Positions 1 to 6,034 of a DNA stretch of 6,965 nt are shown one piece after another. The position numbers and the translations under genes were made by a program. Every line of letters starts with the position of its first letter. The first letter of the stretch is position 1. The DNA is from Bacillota bacterium (GTDB lineage Bacteria > Bacillota > Clostridia > Lachnospirales > Lachnospiraceae). The notes beneath the pieces were generated by a model that worked only from the letters and a program-made list of their open reading frames with translations, was not told where the DNA came from and made no database searches. The stretch is from contig JAEWRS010000409.1 in the NCBI GenBank assembly GCA_023398855.1, positions 1 to 6,965 on the forward strand, given 5' to 3'.

Positions 1-21
1 GTCCAAGTTAACTCTAGACAC

Positions 22-59
22 TCCCTCTTTGGCTTTGAAAATCACAATAAAGAGAGGGA
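22..59 (+). promoter_or_regulatory. leader hairpin that masks the permease ribosome binding site
   Basis: Bases 22-30 (TCCCTCTTT) can pair with 51-59 (AGAGAGGGA) as nine consecutive base pairs, one of them a G-U wobble, around a 20-nt loop. The 3' arm contains the GAGG ribosome site (54-57) of the permease start at 66, so folding would block translation. Permease genes of this family are often under riboswitch control, and such a stem could be an expression platform. However, no purine-riboswitch core is visible in the 65 nt available, and the leader is cut by the window edge. Confidence 0.4.
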
Positions 60-65
60 TTATCT

Positions 66-1526
66 ATGGGTAAGCAAAACGACAAAGAATTAATCTATCA
101 ATTGGAAGGCAGACCAAGCTTTAAAACTGCATTTCCACTGGGGCTGCAGCACATACTGGCCATGTTCACGGGCAACTTAGCCCCAATACTCATCATTGCC
201 AGTATCTGCGGTCTGGAACCTGCGGATAAGACGGTTATGTTATCGTCAGCCATGGTTGTATCCGGTGTAACCACCTTGTTTCAGCTGTATCCACTCAAGC
301 TCGGGAAGGGCTTCCGTATCGGAGCGAATCTACCCATTGTCATGGGGACATCGTTTGCATTTGTTTCAGTTGCTTCCATTGTTGCCACTCAAGTTGCTCC
401 TTCCATGGGACTGACCGATCCCCGCGATATATACGCGTTAGTTCTCGGCTGCTCCATGGTAGGCGGTATTGTTGAGGTATTGATGGGTTTCTTCTATAAG
501 AAGCTTTCCGATCTGTTTTCACCTATCGTGGTGGGAACCACTCTTATTGCAATTGGATTAAACTTATTAAGCGCAGGTGCAAGATACTTCAACGGAGGAT
601 CAAATGCTGCTGCGAATTTAGCTGCATATAATGAGAATCCGGCCAAGTATCAATTTACCGGCATATTAGGTTCCGTAAAAAATGTAAGCGTGGCATTATT
701 TGTATTTGTTCTTGTATTATTGCTCCAAAAATACGGCAAGGGTATTGTGAAAAACTCGGCCCTGCTTTTGGGATTAGCTATAGGATATGTGGTAGCTGCT
801 GCCTTAGGGATGGTGAACTTTGCACCGATTACTGCCGCTAAAGTAGTTTCCGTACCAGTACCGTTTTATTTCGGTCTGAAATTCTCCATTGCCGGAATCT
901 TAAACTTCGCACTTTTTTATATTATATCCGGTTTGGAAACCATCGGTAATACCGGCGGTATTACCATTGCAGCCTTTGACAGGGAACCTACCGCAGAGGA
1001 AACCTCTGGTGCAATCCTGGCAGATGCGGGTGGATCAATATTAGCTGCTATATTTAATGCACTGCCAAATACTGCATTTGGCCAGAACGCAGGTATTATC
1101 TCTATGACTAAAATTGTAAATAAATGGTGCGTTGCCGTAGGAGCTATATTCCTGGCTCTGTGCGGACTCATTCCAAAGCTTGCAGCACTTTTCCAGACTA
1201 TCCCGGATGCAGTATTGGGAGGCGCCATTATTTCTGTATTTGCTATGATCACATTAAACGGTATTAAGATGATTGCCAAAGCTGGTTTCTCTGAGAGAAA
1301 CGTAACTATTATCGGCATTACACTTGCATTTGGAATCGGACTTACCCACATGAGCCTTGCGATAGATACATTCCCTGCGTTCATTCAGCCATTGTTACAA
1401 GCCGTTTCTCCATTAATGGGTGCACCGGCAGCCGTGTGCTGTATCGTATCAATCGCCGCAAGCCTTTGTTTTCCAATGTCTAAAGAAGATAAAGAAAAGG
1501 CAAAAGCTGCTATGCAGGATGCTTAA
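66..1526 (+). CDS. NCS2-family nucleobase permease, probably xanthine/purine type
   Basis: This is a 486-residue polytopic inner-membrane protein of the nucleobase:cation symporter-2 family (UraA/PbuX/XanQ), which imports uracil, xanthine or urate with protons. Family landmarks are in order: the Gln-His pair of TM1 (Q28-H29), the TM3 segment with P90 and the GTSFAF stretch at 94-99, the TM8 substrate glutamate E291 in GLETIGNTGG, and the NAT signature QNAGIISMTK at 340-349. The first NAT residue is Gln rather than the Glu of UraA. In characterised members Gln goes with purine/xanthine transport, so I favour a xanthine-type substrate over uracil, though this is inferred. Length is normal for the family and the lysine/glutamate-rich C-terminal tail is cytoplasmic in character. 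The ATG at 66 has a GAGG ribosome site at 54-57, 8 nt upstream. No partner gene lies on its strand; the gene ends before a strong terminator. Its promoter is outside the window. Transporter family is near certain; substrate is moderate. Confidence 0.95.
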   Translation: MGKQNDKELIYQLEGRPSFKTAFPLGLQHILAMFTGNLAPILIIASICGLEPADKTVMLSSAMVVSGVTTLFQLYPLKLGKGFRIGANLPIVMGTSFAFVSVASIVATQVAPSMGLTDPRDIYALVLGCSMVGGIVEVLMGFFYKKLSDLFSPIVVGTTLIAIGLNLLSAGARYFNGGSNAAANLAAYNENPAKYQFTGILGSVKNVSVALFVFVLVLLLQKYGKGIVKNSALLLGLAIGYVVAAALGMVNFAPITAAKVVSVPVPFYFGLKFSIAGILNFALFYIISGLETIGNTGGITIAAFDREPTAEETSGAILADAGGSILAAIFNALPNTAFGQNAGIISMTKIVNKWCVAVGAIFLALCGLIPKLAALFQTIPDAVLGGAIISVFAMITLNGIKMIAKAGFSERNVTIIGITLAFGIGLTHMSLAIDTFPAFIQPLLQAVSPLMGAPAAVCCIVSIAASLCFPMSKEDKEKAKAAMQDA

Positions 1527-1549
1527 TGTGACATCTGACACGATAACTG

Positions 1550-1583
1550 TAAAATCCGTTCCGTTCCATTTTAGCGGATTTTA
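1550..1583. other. stem-loop upstream of the shared terminator
   Basis: A perfect 9-bp inverted repeat, TAAAATCCG at 1550-1558 and CGGATTTTA at 1575-1583, encloses a 16-nt loop. It sits 23 nt after the permease stop codon and directly before the main terminator. It is not followed by a T run on either strand, so alone it does not look like an intrinsic terminator. It may protect the permease mRNA 3' end or add to termination. Confidence 0.5.
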
Positions 1584-1585
1584 GC

Positions 1586-1632
1586 AAAAACCCTTCTGCT
1601 CCAAGCTAAGGCTTAAAGCAGAAGGGTTTTTT
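1586..1632. terminator. bidirectional intrinsic terminator between permease and glgP
   Basis: A perfect 15-bp inverted repeat pairs 1586-1600 (AAAAACCCTTCTGCT) with 1617-1631. The 16-nt loop has its own 4-bp helix (AAGC 1603-1606 with GCTT 1611-1614). The plus strand ends in a run of T at 1626-1632, and the minus strand ends in five T (complement of 1586-1590). The element lies between two converging genes, 59 nt after the permease stop and 21 nt after the glgP stop, so it should end both transcripts. Confidence 0.9.
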
Positions 1633-1652
1633 ATTGTTCAGCAGGCGCTTAA

Positions 1653-3902
1653 TTACAGCCTCCAGATATCCCGGTTGTATTCCCCAATCGTACGGTCCGA
1701 GGAGAAATATCCAGCCTTGCTGATATTGATCAGCATCTTTTTTGCCCATGCGAAAGAATCCTCATAATCGTTGTAAATCTTTTCCCTGGCCTCCTCATAA
1801 GCCTTGTAATCCAGGAGAGTCATGAACCAGTCTTTTCTCAGAATTTCATCATAAAGCCGTGTCAGATTCTCCTTATGTCCGATCGCGGTCATCTCCGCTC
1901 CCACTATAAAATCCAGAACTTCGCGGATTTGTGCCTCCTTTTTATAATACTCCCTGGCAACATAATCAGCCTTTTTGTAATGTTTAATTACTTGTTCACT
2001 GGATTCTCCGAAAATATAAATATTGTCCTTTCCCACCAGCTCTGCAATCTCAACATTGGCTCCATCCATGGTTCCAAGAGTCACTGCTCCGTTTAACATA
2101 AATTTCATATTGCCGGTTCCACTGGCCTCCTTAGATGCAAGAGAAATCTGTTGGGAAATATCACAGGCAGGAATCAGCTTTTCCGCCTTGGTCACGTTAT
2201 AGTTTTCTACCATTACCACCTTAAGATAAGGACTTACTTCAGGATCCTTATTCACCAGCTCCTGAAGGCACAAGATTAAGTGAATAATATCCTTTGCAAT
2301 CACATAGGCAGGAGCTGCCTTTGCTCCAAAGATCACGGTGACCGGCTTAAAAGGCAGATTTCCTTTCTTTATCTCCAGATACTTGTGTATTACATAGAGA
2401 GCATTCATCTGCTGTCTCTTATACTCATGAAGGCGCTTGATCTGAATATCATAAATGGAATTTTCATCAATGTCTGTTCCCTGTGTTAACATGAGATATT
2501 CCTTACATGCGGTCTTATTTTGTTTTTTTATAGCCAGAATAGCTTTTAGAGTCTCTTCGTCATCAAAGGCAGCCAGCTTTTCCAGTTCCATTGCATCTTT
2601 CTTATAACCATCTCCAATCCTGGAGGTAATAAGTTCTGATAAAAGGGGATTGCAATGGAGAAGCCACCTTCGGAAGGTGATCCCGTTGGTTTTATTGGAA
2701 AACTTTTCCGGGTAAATATCGTAAAAATTCTTTAATTCGCTTTTTTTCAGTATCTCTGTATGGAGATAAGCCACCCCATTGACACTGAAACCGTAGTGGA
2801 TATCCATGTGGGCCATGTGAACCATATCCTTCTCATCAATGATCGCCACAGCTGGATCCATATATGCCCTGCGCACTTTTTTATCCAGCTTCTCTATCAC
2901 AGGCACCAGCTGAGGAACAGCCTCCTCCAAATACTCCATTGGCCACGTTTCAAGGGCTTCGGCTAGGATGGTGTGATTGGTGTAGGCACAGGTTCTGCTT
3001 ATAATTTCTACTGCCTTTTCAAAAGGAATCCCCCGTAAAGTAAGCAGACGGATCAGCTCCGGGATTACCATGGAGGGGTGGGTATCATTAATCTGGATCA
3101 CCGCATAATCCGGCAAATCATATAGCTTACAGCCCTTTTTCACACACTCATCAAGGATATACTGTGCAGCACTGCTAACCATGAAATATTGCTGGTAAAT
3201 GCGCAGCTTCCTGCCGGCTTCATCGCTGTCATCGGGATAGAGGAACAAGGTCAGATTCTTTTTAACGTCATCTTTGTCAAAGGATATACCATTTTCTACC
3301 AGACCCTCATCAACCGTCTCCAGATCAAACAAATGAAGCTTATTGGTACGCCCCTGATAACCGGTCACTCCTATGTCATACATTCTGGAACGGACGGTCA
3401 GACTGCCAAAGGTAACCGGATAAGTGACTTCTGTCATGTTAAGCCATGTATACTGCTCGATCCAGGGATTAGGGTTTTCTGCCTGAAGATGGTCCTTAAA
3501 GGTCTGTTTAAATAATCCAAAATGATAATTAAGGCCAATGCCGTCTCCATTTAATCCAAGTGTTGCCATGGAATCCAGAAAACAGGCAGCCAGGCGTCCC
3601 AGACCGCCATTTCCAAGAGAAGGCTCAGGCTCAATTTCCTCAATCTCACAAATGTCTCTGCCATTTTCAGCAAGAACCCTGGATACTTCATCATAAATCC
3701 CAAGATTGATCAGGTTATTGGAAAGCAGTTTTCCTATAAGGAATTCCGCTGATAAGTAATACACCTTCTTCTTTTCTTCCTCCAGGCGCCTTTTTTCTCC
3801 TTCCACCTTCACGATCTTTTGCAGTGCAGTATAAATTTCCCCATTGGAACACTGACCCACCGGCTTATTGTATAATTCAAAAATTTGTTGTTCAAAATTC
3901 AT
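1653..3902 (-). CDS. glgP: glycogen/maltodextrin phosphorylase (GT35)
   Basis: Alpha-glucan phosphorylase is a cytoplasmic PLP enzyme that cleaves alpha-1,4 glucan with phosphate to release glucose-1-phosphate. With the chosen start it has 749 residues, shorter than the ~800-840 of E. coli or muscle enzymes but usual, as far as I recall, for clostridial forms. Landmarks in order are: [19 protein letters not shown] (~94-112), the GLNYHFGLF segment (~123-131), INDTHP (~271-276), [12 protein letters not shown] (~402-413), the phosphate/PLP-contacting K489-R490 and K495 in IKRLHEYKR, and the PLP-lysine signature [13 protein letters not shown] with K600. No frameshift or missing catalytic residue is seen. 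The frame also opens at a GTG at 3911, but that codon overlaps the AGGAG ribosome site (3911-3915). The ATG at 3902 sits 8 nt from it and is the better start. No other glycogen gene is adjacent. It is transcribed alone, divergent from the AraC-family gene. Preference for glycogen or maltodextrin cannot be told from sequence. Confidence 0.97.
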   Translation of the reverse strand: MNFEQQIFELYNKPVGQCSNGEIYTALQKIVKVEGEKRRLEEEKKKVYYLSAEFLIGKLLSNNLINLGIYDEVSRVLAENGRDICEIEEIEPEPSLGNGGLGRLAACFLDSMATLGLNGDGIGLNYHFGLFKQTFKDHLQAENPNPWIEQYTWLNMTEVTYPVTFGSLTVRSRMYDIGVTGYQGRTNKLHLFDLETVDEGLVENGISFDKDDVKKNLTLFLYPDDSDEAGRKLRIYQQYFMVSSAAQYILDECVKKGCKLYDLPDYAVIQINDTHPSMVIPELIRLLTLRGIPFEKAVEIISRTCAYTNHTILAEALETWPMEYLEEAVPQLVPVIEKLDKKVRRAYMDPAVAIIDEKDMVHMAHMDIHYGFSVNGVAYLHTEILKKSELKNFYDIYPEKFSNKTNGITFRRWLLHCNPLLSELITSRIGDGYKKDAMELEKLAAFDDEETLKAILAIKKQNKTACKEYLMLTQGTDIDENSIYDIQIKRLHEYKRQQMNALYVIHKYLEIKKGNLPFKPVTVIFGAKAAPAYVIAKDIIHLILCLQELVNKDPEVSPYLKVVMVENYNVTKAEKLIPACDISQQISLASKEASGTGNMKFMLNGAVTLGTMDGANVEIAELVGKDNIYIFGESSEQVIKHYKKADYVAREYYKKEAQIREVLDFIVGAEMTAIGHKENLTRLYDEILRKDWFMTLLDYKAYEEAREKIYNDYEDSFAWAKKMLINISKAGYFSSDRTIGEYNRDIWRL

Positions 3903-3910
3903 GGGAACCA

Positions 3911-3915
3911 CTCCT
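3911..3915 (-). promoter_or_regulatory. glgP ribosome binding site (decides the start)
   Basis: On the minus strand AGGAG occupies 3915-3911, followed by an 8-nt spacer to the ATG at 3902. The upstream in-frame GTG (3911-3909) shares a base with this site and could not be read from it, so the protein should begin MNFEQQ. Confidence 0.8.
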
Positions 3916-3940
3916 TTTTCTGTTTTCTTTCACCTTACCC

Positions 3941-3950
3941 TAGTATTATA
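3941..3950 (-). promoter_or_regulatory. candidate glgP -10 region
   Basis: The minus strand carries a perfect TATAAT at 3950-3945 within TATAATACTA, 42 nt upstream of the glgP ATG. No good -35 box is seen at 16-18 nt (best is AAGATA at 3973-3968), which suggests activator dependence or a wrong call. A second minus-strand TATAAT at 3984-3979 also lacks a clear -35. Confidence 0.45.
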
Positions 3951-3957
3951 AAGTTCC

Positions 3958-3971
3958 TGGAAACGTTTATC
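3958..3971. promoter_or_regulatory. cre-like palindrome (possible CcpA operator)
   Basis: TGGAAACGTTTATC contains the perfect palindrome AAACGTTT (3961-3968). It matches the catabolite-responsive element consensus TGWAANCGNTNWCA at 11 of 14 positions, counting the degenerate ones. It lies just upstream of the candidate glgP -10 and abuts the candidate -35 of the AraC gene. Catabolite control of a glycogen-degrading gene is plausible, but the outer half-sites are imperfect and this may be chance. Confidence 0.3.
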
Positions 3972-4001
3972 TTGCAGCATTATAGCCCATTATGGTACAA
4001 T
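3972..4001 (+). promoter_or_regulatory. candidate promoter of the araC-family gene
   Basis: TTGCAG (3972-3977) and TACAAT (3996-4001) are 18 nt apart. The -10 is preceded by TGG (3993-3995), the extended -10 TGn element that compensates for a weak -35. Transcription would start near 4008, giving a leader of about 36 nt with an AGGAG ribosome site at 4035-4039, only 4 nt from the ATG. This promoter probably also drives tspO. Confidence 0.55.
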
Positions 4002-4043
4002 ACTATCATTAACTACTGAAATACCACGAAAAACAGGAGTTCT

Positions 4044-4940
4044 ATGAATATTATACAGTACGAAAACTATCAGGAAAAACGGGAGCAGGACCCTTCCGGC
4101 TTTCCTTACCTGACTTATCCCTGCACCATACCCCTGGATTTTAACAAGGTTCCCCTTCACTGGCACGATGAAATGGAAATCATCTACATCAAAAAAGGAA
4201 CCGGGCAGGTGTCAGTGGACTTTGTCCCTTATAAGGTCCAGGCCGGAGATATGATCCTGGTCTGCCCAGGAAAGCTCCATACCATCGAACAATGGAAGCT
4301 GGAAACCATGGAGTACGAAAACATTATTTTTAACTTAAGCCTGTTAGGCTCCAGACAGCCGGATATCTGCTGGGAAATTTACTTCTCTCCCATCATACGC
4401 GGCAGGAAGAACCTTCCGGTACTCATGAACAAAAGCCTCCCCTGCTACAACGGGATCGCTTCCTGCCTGGATGATATCGACAAGATCCGGGAAACATTTC
4501 CCGAAGGCTATGAATTGCTGATCAAGGGCAAGTTGTTCCAACTGTTCTACCTCCTCTGGAGTATTGAGGAAGCATCTCTCCCCATTCTCTCCCGCCCTCC
4601 AAAGGAATTGGAGCGGACACGGCAGATTCTTAAATATATGGAACAGCATTACAGCGAATCCCTTTCCATAGAAGAAATATCCCGGGCCTGTGGCGTGAGC
4701 CAGTCTCACTTTATGAAATTCTTTAAAAAAACCATGGGACTGCCCTTTACCGCCTATTTAAATGATTACCGCCTGACAATGGCCTCCAGGCTGCTCCTCA
4801 CCTCCGAGGATTTAGTCCTTACCATCGCAGGGGATACCGGTTTTAATAATCTGTCTTATTTTAACCGGATCTTTAAGGAAAAATTCGGTATGACTCCCAG
4901 GGAATTCAGAAGGCGCACGGATATTCCCCCCTCTCTCTGA
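4044..4940 (+). CDS. AraC-family transcriptional regulator with cupin sensor domain
   Basis: This 298-residue cytoplasmic DNA-binding protein has the two-domain AraC layout. The N-terminal cupin-like ligand domain (about 20-110) shows the HWHDEMEIIYI strand with H39 and H41, then the AGDMILVCPGKLH turn (67-79). A linker of about 80 residues follows. The C-terminal domain (about 190-290) has two helix-turn-helices: the first around 207-230 (LSIEEISRACGVSQSHFMKFFKK), the second around 260-280, ending in the hallmark FNRIFKEKFGMTPREFR (273-289). Length and architecture are typical of carbohydrate-responsive regulators in clostridia, but the ligand cannot be read from sequence. It diverges from glgP by 141 nt and is followed by tspO after 36 nt, so autoregulation and control of either neighbour are possible. 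The ATG at 4044 has AGGAG at 4035-4039, a short 4-nt spacer; the next in-frame Met would delete the first cupin strand. Confidence 0.95.
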   Translation: MNIIQYENYQEKREQDPSGFPYLTYPCTIPLDFNKVPLHWHDEMEIIYIKKGTGQVSVDFVPYKVQAGDMILVCPGKLHTIEQWKLETMEYENIIFNLSLLGSRQPDICWEIYFSPIIRGRKNLPVLMNKSLPCYNGIASCLDDIDKIRETFPEGYELLIKGKLFQLFYLLWSIEEASLPILSRPPKELERTRQILKYMEQHYSESLSIEEISRACGVSQSHFMKFFKKTMGLPFTAYLNDYRLTMASRLLLTSEDLVLTIAGDTGFNNLSYFNRIFKEKFGMTPREFRRRTDIPPSL

Positions 4941-4965
4941 ATAAGATAGTATCAAATGCAACACT

Positions 4966-4969
4966 GGAG
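4966..4969 (+). promoter_or_regulatory. tspO ribosome binding site (decides the start)
   Basis: GGAG at 4966-4969 is 7 nt before the ATG at 4977. The earlier in-frame ATG at 4956 has no purine-rich site at a suitable distance, and its seven extra residues (MQHWRIH) lie before the usual N-terminus of the family. Confidence 0.75.
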
Positions 4970-4976
4970 AATTCAT

Positions 4977-5441
4977 ATGGACAGAAACAGGAAGATACGT
5001 ACTGCTTATATTGCTTTTCCCGTAGTGGTCGGGGCTTTGGCCGGATTTTTGACGAGGAACGGCTTGTCCATATACAAAAACCTGAATCATCCTGCCTTTT
5101 CTCCTCCTGCCTGGCTGCTTCCAATCATATGGACAGTTTTGTATCTCCTCATGGGCATCGGATCATATTTGGCTGCTTCCTCTCCCTCACGCAGGAAAAA
5201 CCAGTCTCTTAGGTTATATGGAATCCAGCTGCTGCTGAATTTTCTCTGGAACCTGGTATTTTTTCGCTTAAATAATTATCTCATGGCCTTTTTGGTTCTC
5301 CTTTTTCTTTGGTATTTTATTCTGAAAATGATAGCGGCCTTCTGGTCTGTCAGTCCCGATGCCGCTGTTCTTCAAATCCCTTACCTGCTTTGTGTGACCT
5401 TTGCCGCATATTTAAACCTGGGAATTGTATTTCTTAATTAG
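4977..5441 (+). CDS. tspO: TspO/MBR family membrane protein (tryptophan-rich sensory protein)
   Basis: This 154-residue integral membrane protein is of the TspO/peripheral benzodiazepine receptor family, which binds porphyrins and other tetrapyrroles and is linked to stress or photosynthesis regulation in other bacteria. Five hydrophobic segments are visible, roughly 8-26, 44-66, 80-97, 100-122 and 129-152. Family blocks are present: the HPAFSPPAWLLPIIWTVLYLLMG stretch at 38-60 (conserved Pro and Trp residues), LNFLWNLVFF at 87-96, and the C-terminal PYLLCVTFAAYLNLGIVFLN at 135-154. The length is the usual one and nothing is broken. The start at 4977 is chosen over 4956 because of the ribosome site at 4966-4969. 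It lies 36 nt after the AraC-family gene, on the same strand and without a terminator between, so the two are probably cotranscribed. Its role in a presumed anaerobe is unknown; family assignment is firm, function is not. Confidence 0.95.
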   Translation: MDRNRKIRTAYIAFPVVVGALAGFLTRNGLSIYKNLNHPAFSPPAWLLPIIWTVLYLLMGIGSYLAASSPSRRKNQSLRLYGIQLLLNFLWNLVFFRLNNYLMAFLVLLFLWYFILKMIAAFWSVSPDAAVLQIPYLLCVTFAAYLNLGIVFLN

Positions 5442-5472
5442 TGAAAAAGATTCATTTAATCTTTAACCAAAT

Positions 5473-5521
5473 AAAAACACAAGGCCAGACAACTGCTACG
5501 TTGTTCTGACCCTGTGTTTTT
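5473..5521. terminator. convergent terminator of tspO and xdhC
   Basis: Arms 5473-5493 and 5500-5521 form a long stem around a 6-nt loop (5494-5499), with one bulged base at 5505. Read from the minus strand, all 21 positions pair, two as G-U wobbles (5482/5512 and 5485/5509). Read from the plus strand those two become A-C and C-A mismatches. T-rich tails occur on both sides (TTTTTGTTTG after 5517; TTTTTATTTGG on the minus strand). It therefore serves both genes but should be stronger for the xdh transcript. Confidence 0.88.
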
Positions 5522-5539
5522 GTTTGTTTAAAGATGCAG

Positions 5540-6034
5540 TCAGGAAGACAGCTTTCCCAATCTGCGGAGCATGGTTTTCTCCACCGCATTTAAGATATTC
5601 TCATAGCCCGTGCACCGGCATAAATGGCCAGACATCAGCTTTCTCAGTTCATCTCTTGTATATTCTTTTCCGCTTTCCAGGATTTCCACCGCTGACATAA
5701 TAAATCCCGGCGTACAGAATCCGCACTGGACTGCTGCCTCGTCTATAAATGCCTGCTGAATGTCGGAAAGCTCTCCATTTGGACCCATCAGGCTTTCCAG
5801 GGTTGTGATTTCTTTTCCTTCTGCCCATACGGCCAGATAAATACAGGAATTGAAACACTCATGGTCTATGATTACATTACAGGCTCCGCACTCTCCTACC
5901 TCACAGCCTTTTTTTACGGAAGTCAGCCGGTAATCATCCCTTAACATATCGGTCAGGGATGCCCGTACATCCACCATAGTCTCCGTGTATTTTCCATTGA
6001 TGGTACATTTTACCAACTTATATTGTACCGGCAT
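5540..6034 (-). CDS. xdhC: xanthine dehydrogenase-type 2Fe-2S subunit
   Basis: This is the small iron-sulfur subunit of a molybdenum hydroxylase, carrying electrons from the molybdenum site to FAD. Its 164 residues contain both clusters. The N-terminal ferredoxin-like domain has C44, C49, C52 and C64 (C-x4-C-x2-C-x11-C), and the four-helix domain has C104, C107, C139 and C141 (QCGFC and CRC, followed by TGYENI). All eight ligands are present and the length is normal. The start overlaps the xdhB stop by one base (TAATG at 6036-6032), so translation is probably coupled. The ribosome site AGGAGGTGA (6049-6041) lies inside the end of xdhB. The E. coli naming is used (XdhC = Fe-S subunit). Related hydroxylases acting on nicotinate, aldehydes or aromatic acyl-CoA share this subunit, so xanthine as substrate is inferred from similarity and from the adjacent FAD subunit. 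Confidence 0.95.
   Translation of the reverse strand: MPVQYKLVKCTINGKYTETMVDVRASLTDMLRDDYRLTSVKKGCEVGECGACNVIIDHECFNSCIYLAVWAEGKEITTLESLMGPNGELSDIQQAFIDEAAVQCGFCTPGFIMSAVEILESGKEYTRDELRKLMSGHLCRCTGYENILNAVEKTMLRRLGKLSS

Noticed and set aside
1..65. Purine riboswitch aptamer
   Set aside because: No conserved junction or loop sequences of the class are visible in the 65 nt available; only an expression-platform-like stem can be supported.
917..1384. 155-codon minus-strand open frame opposite the permease gene
   Set aside because: It lies entirely within the well-supported permease, has no recognisable domain and reflects the complement of hydrophobic codons.
3189..3515. 108-codon plus-strand frame opposite glgP, with smaller ones at 1875, 2280 and 2760
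   Set aside because: Shadows of the glgP coding strand; no ribosome site of note and no domain.
1653..3902. glgP as a truncated pseudogene because it is shorter than the E. coli enzyme
   Set aside because: The frame is intact, the N- and C-terminal blocks and all expected phosphate- and PLP-binding residues are present, and the shorter length fits clostridial forms.
3902..3911. GTG start for glgP giving MVPMNFEQQ
   Set aside because: The GTG overlaps the AGGAG ribosome site, which is correctly spaced for the ATG at 3902.
4956..4976. ATG at 4956 as the tspO start
   Set aside because: No ribosome site in front of it; GGAG at 4966-4969 serves the ATG at 4977.
4344..5124. Minus-strand frames opposite araC and tspO (121, 92 and 72 codons)
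   Set aside because: They overlap two firmly identified genes and show no protein-like features.
5649..5858. 69-codon minus-strand frame inside xdhC
   Set aside because: Alternate frame of the Fe-S subunit; rich in Arg/Gly from frame shift of the real codons.
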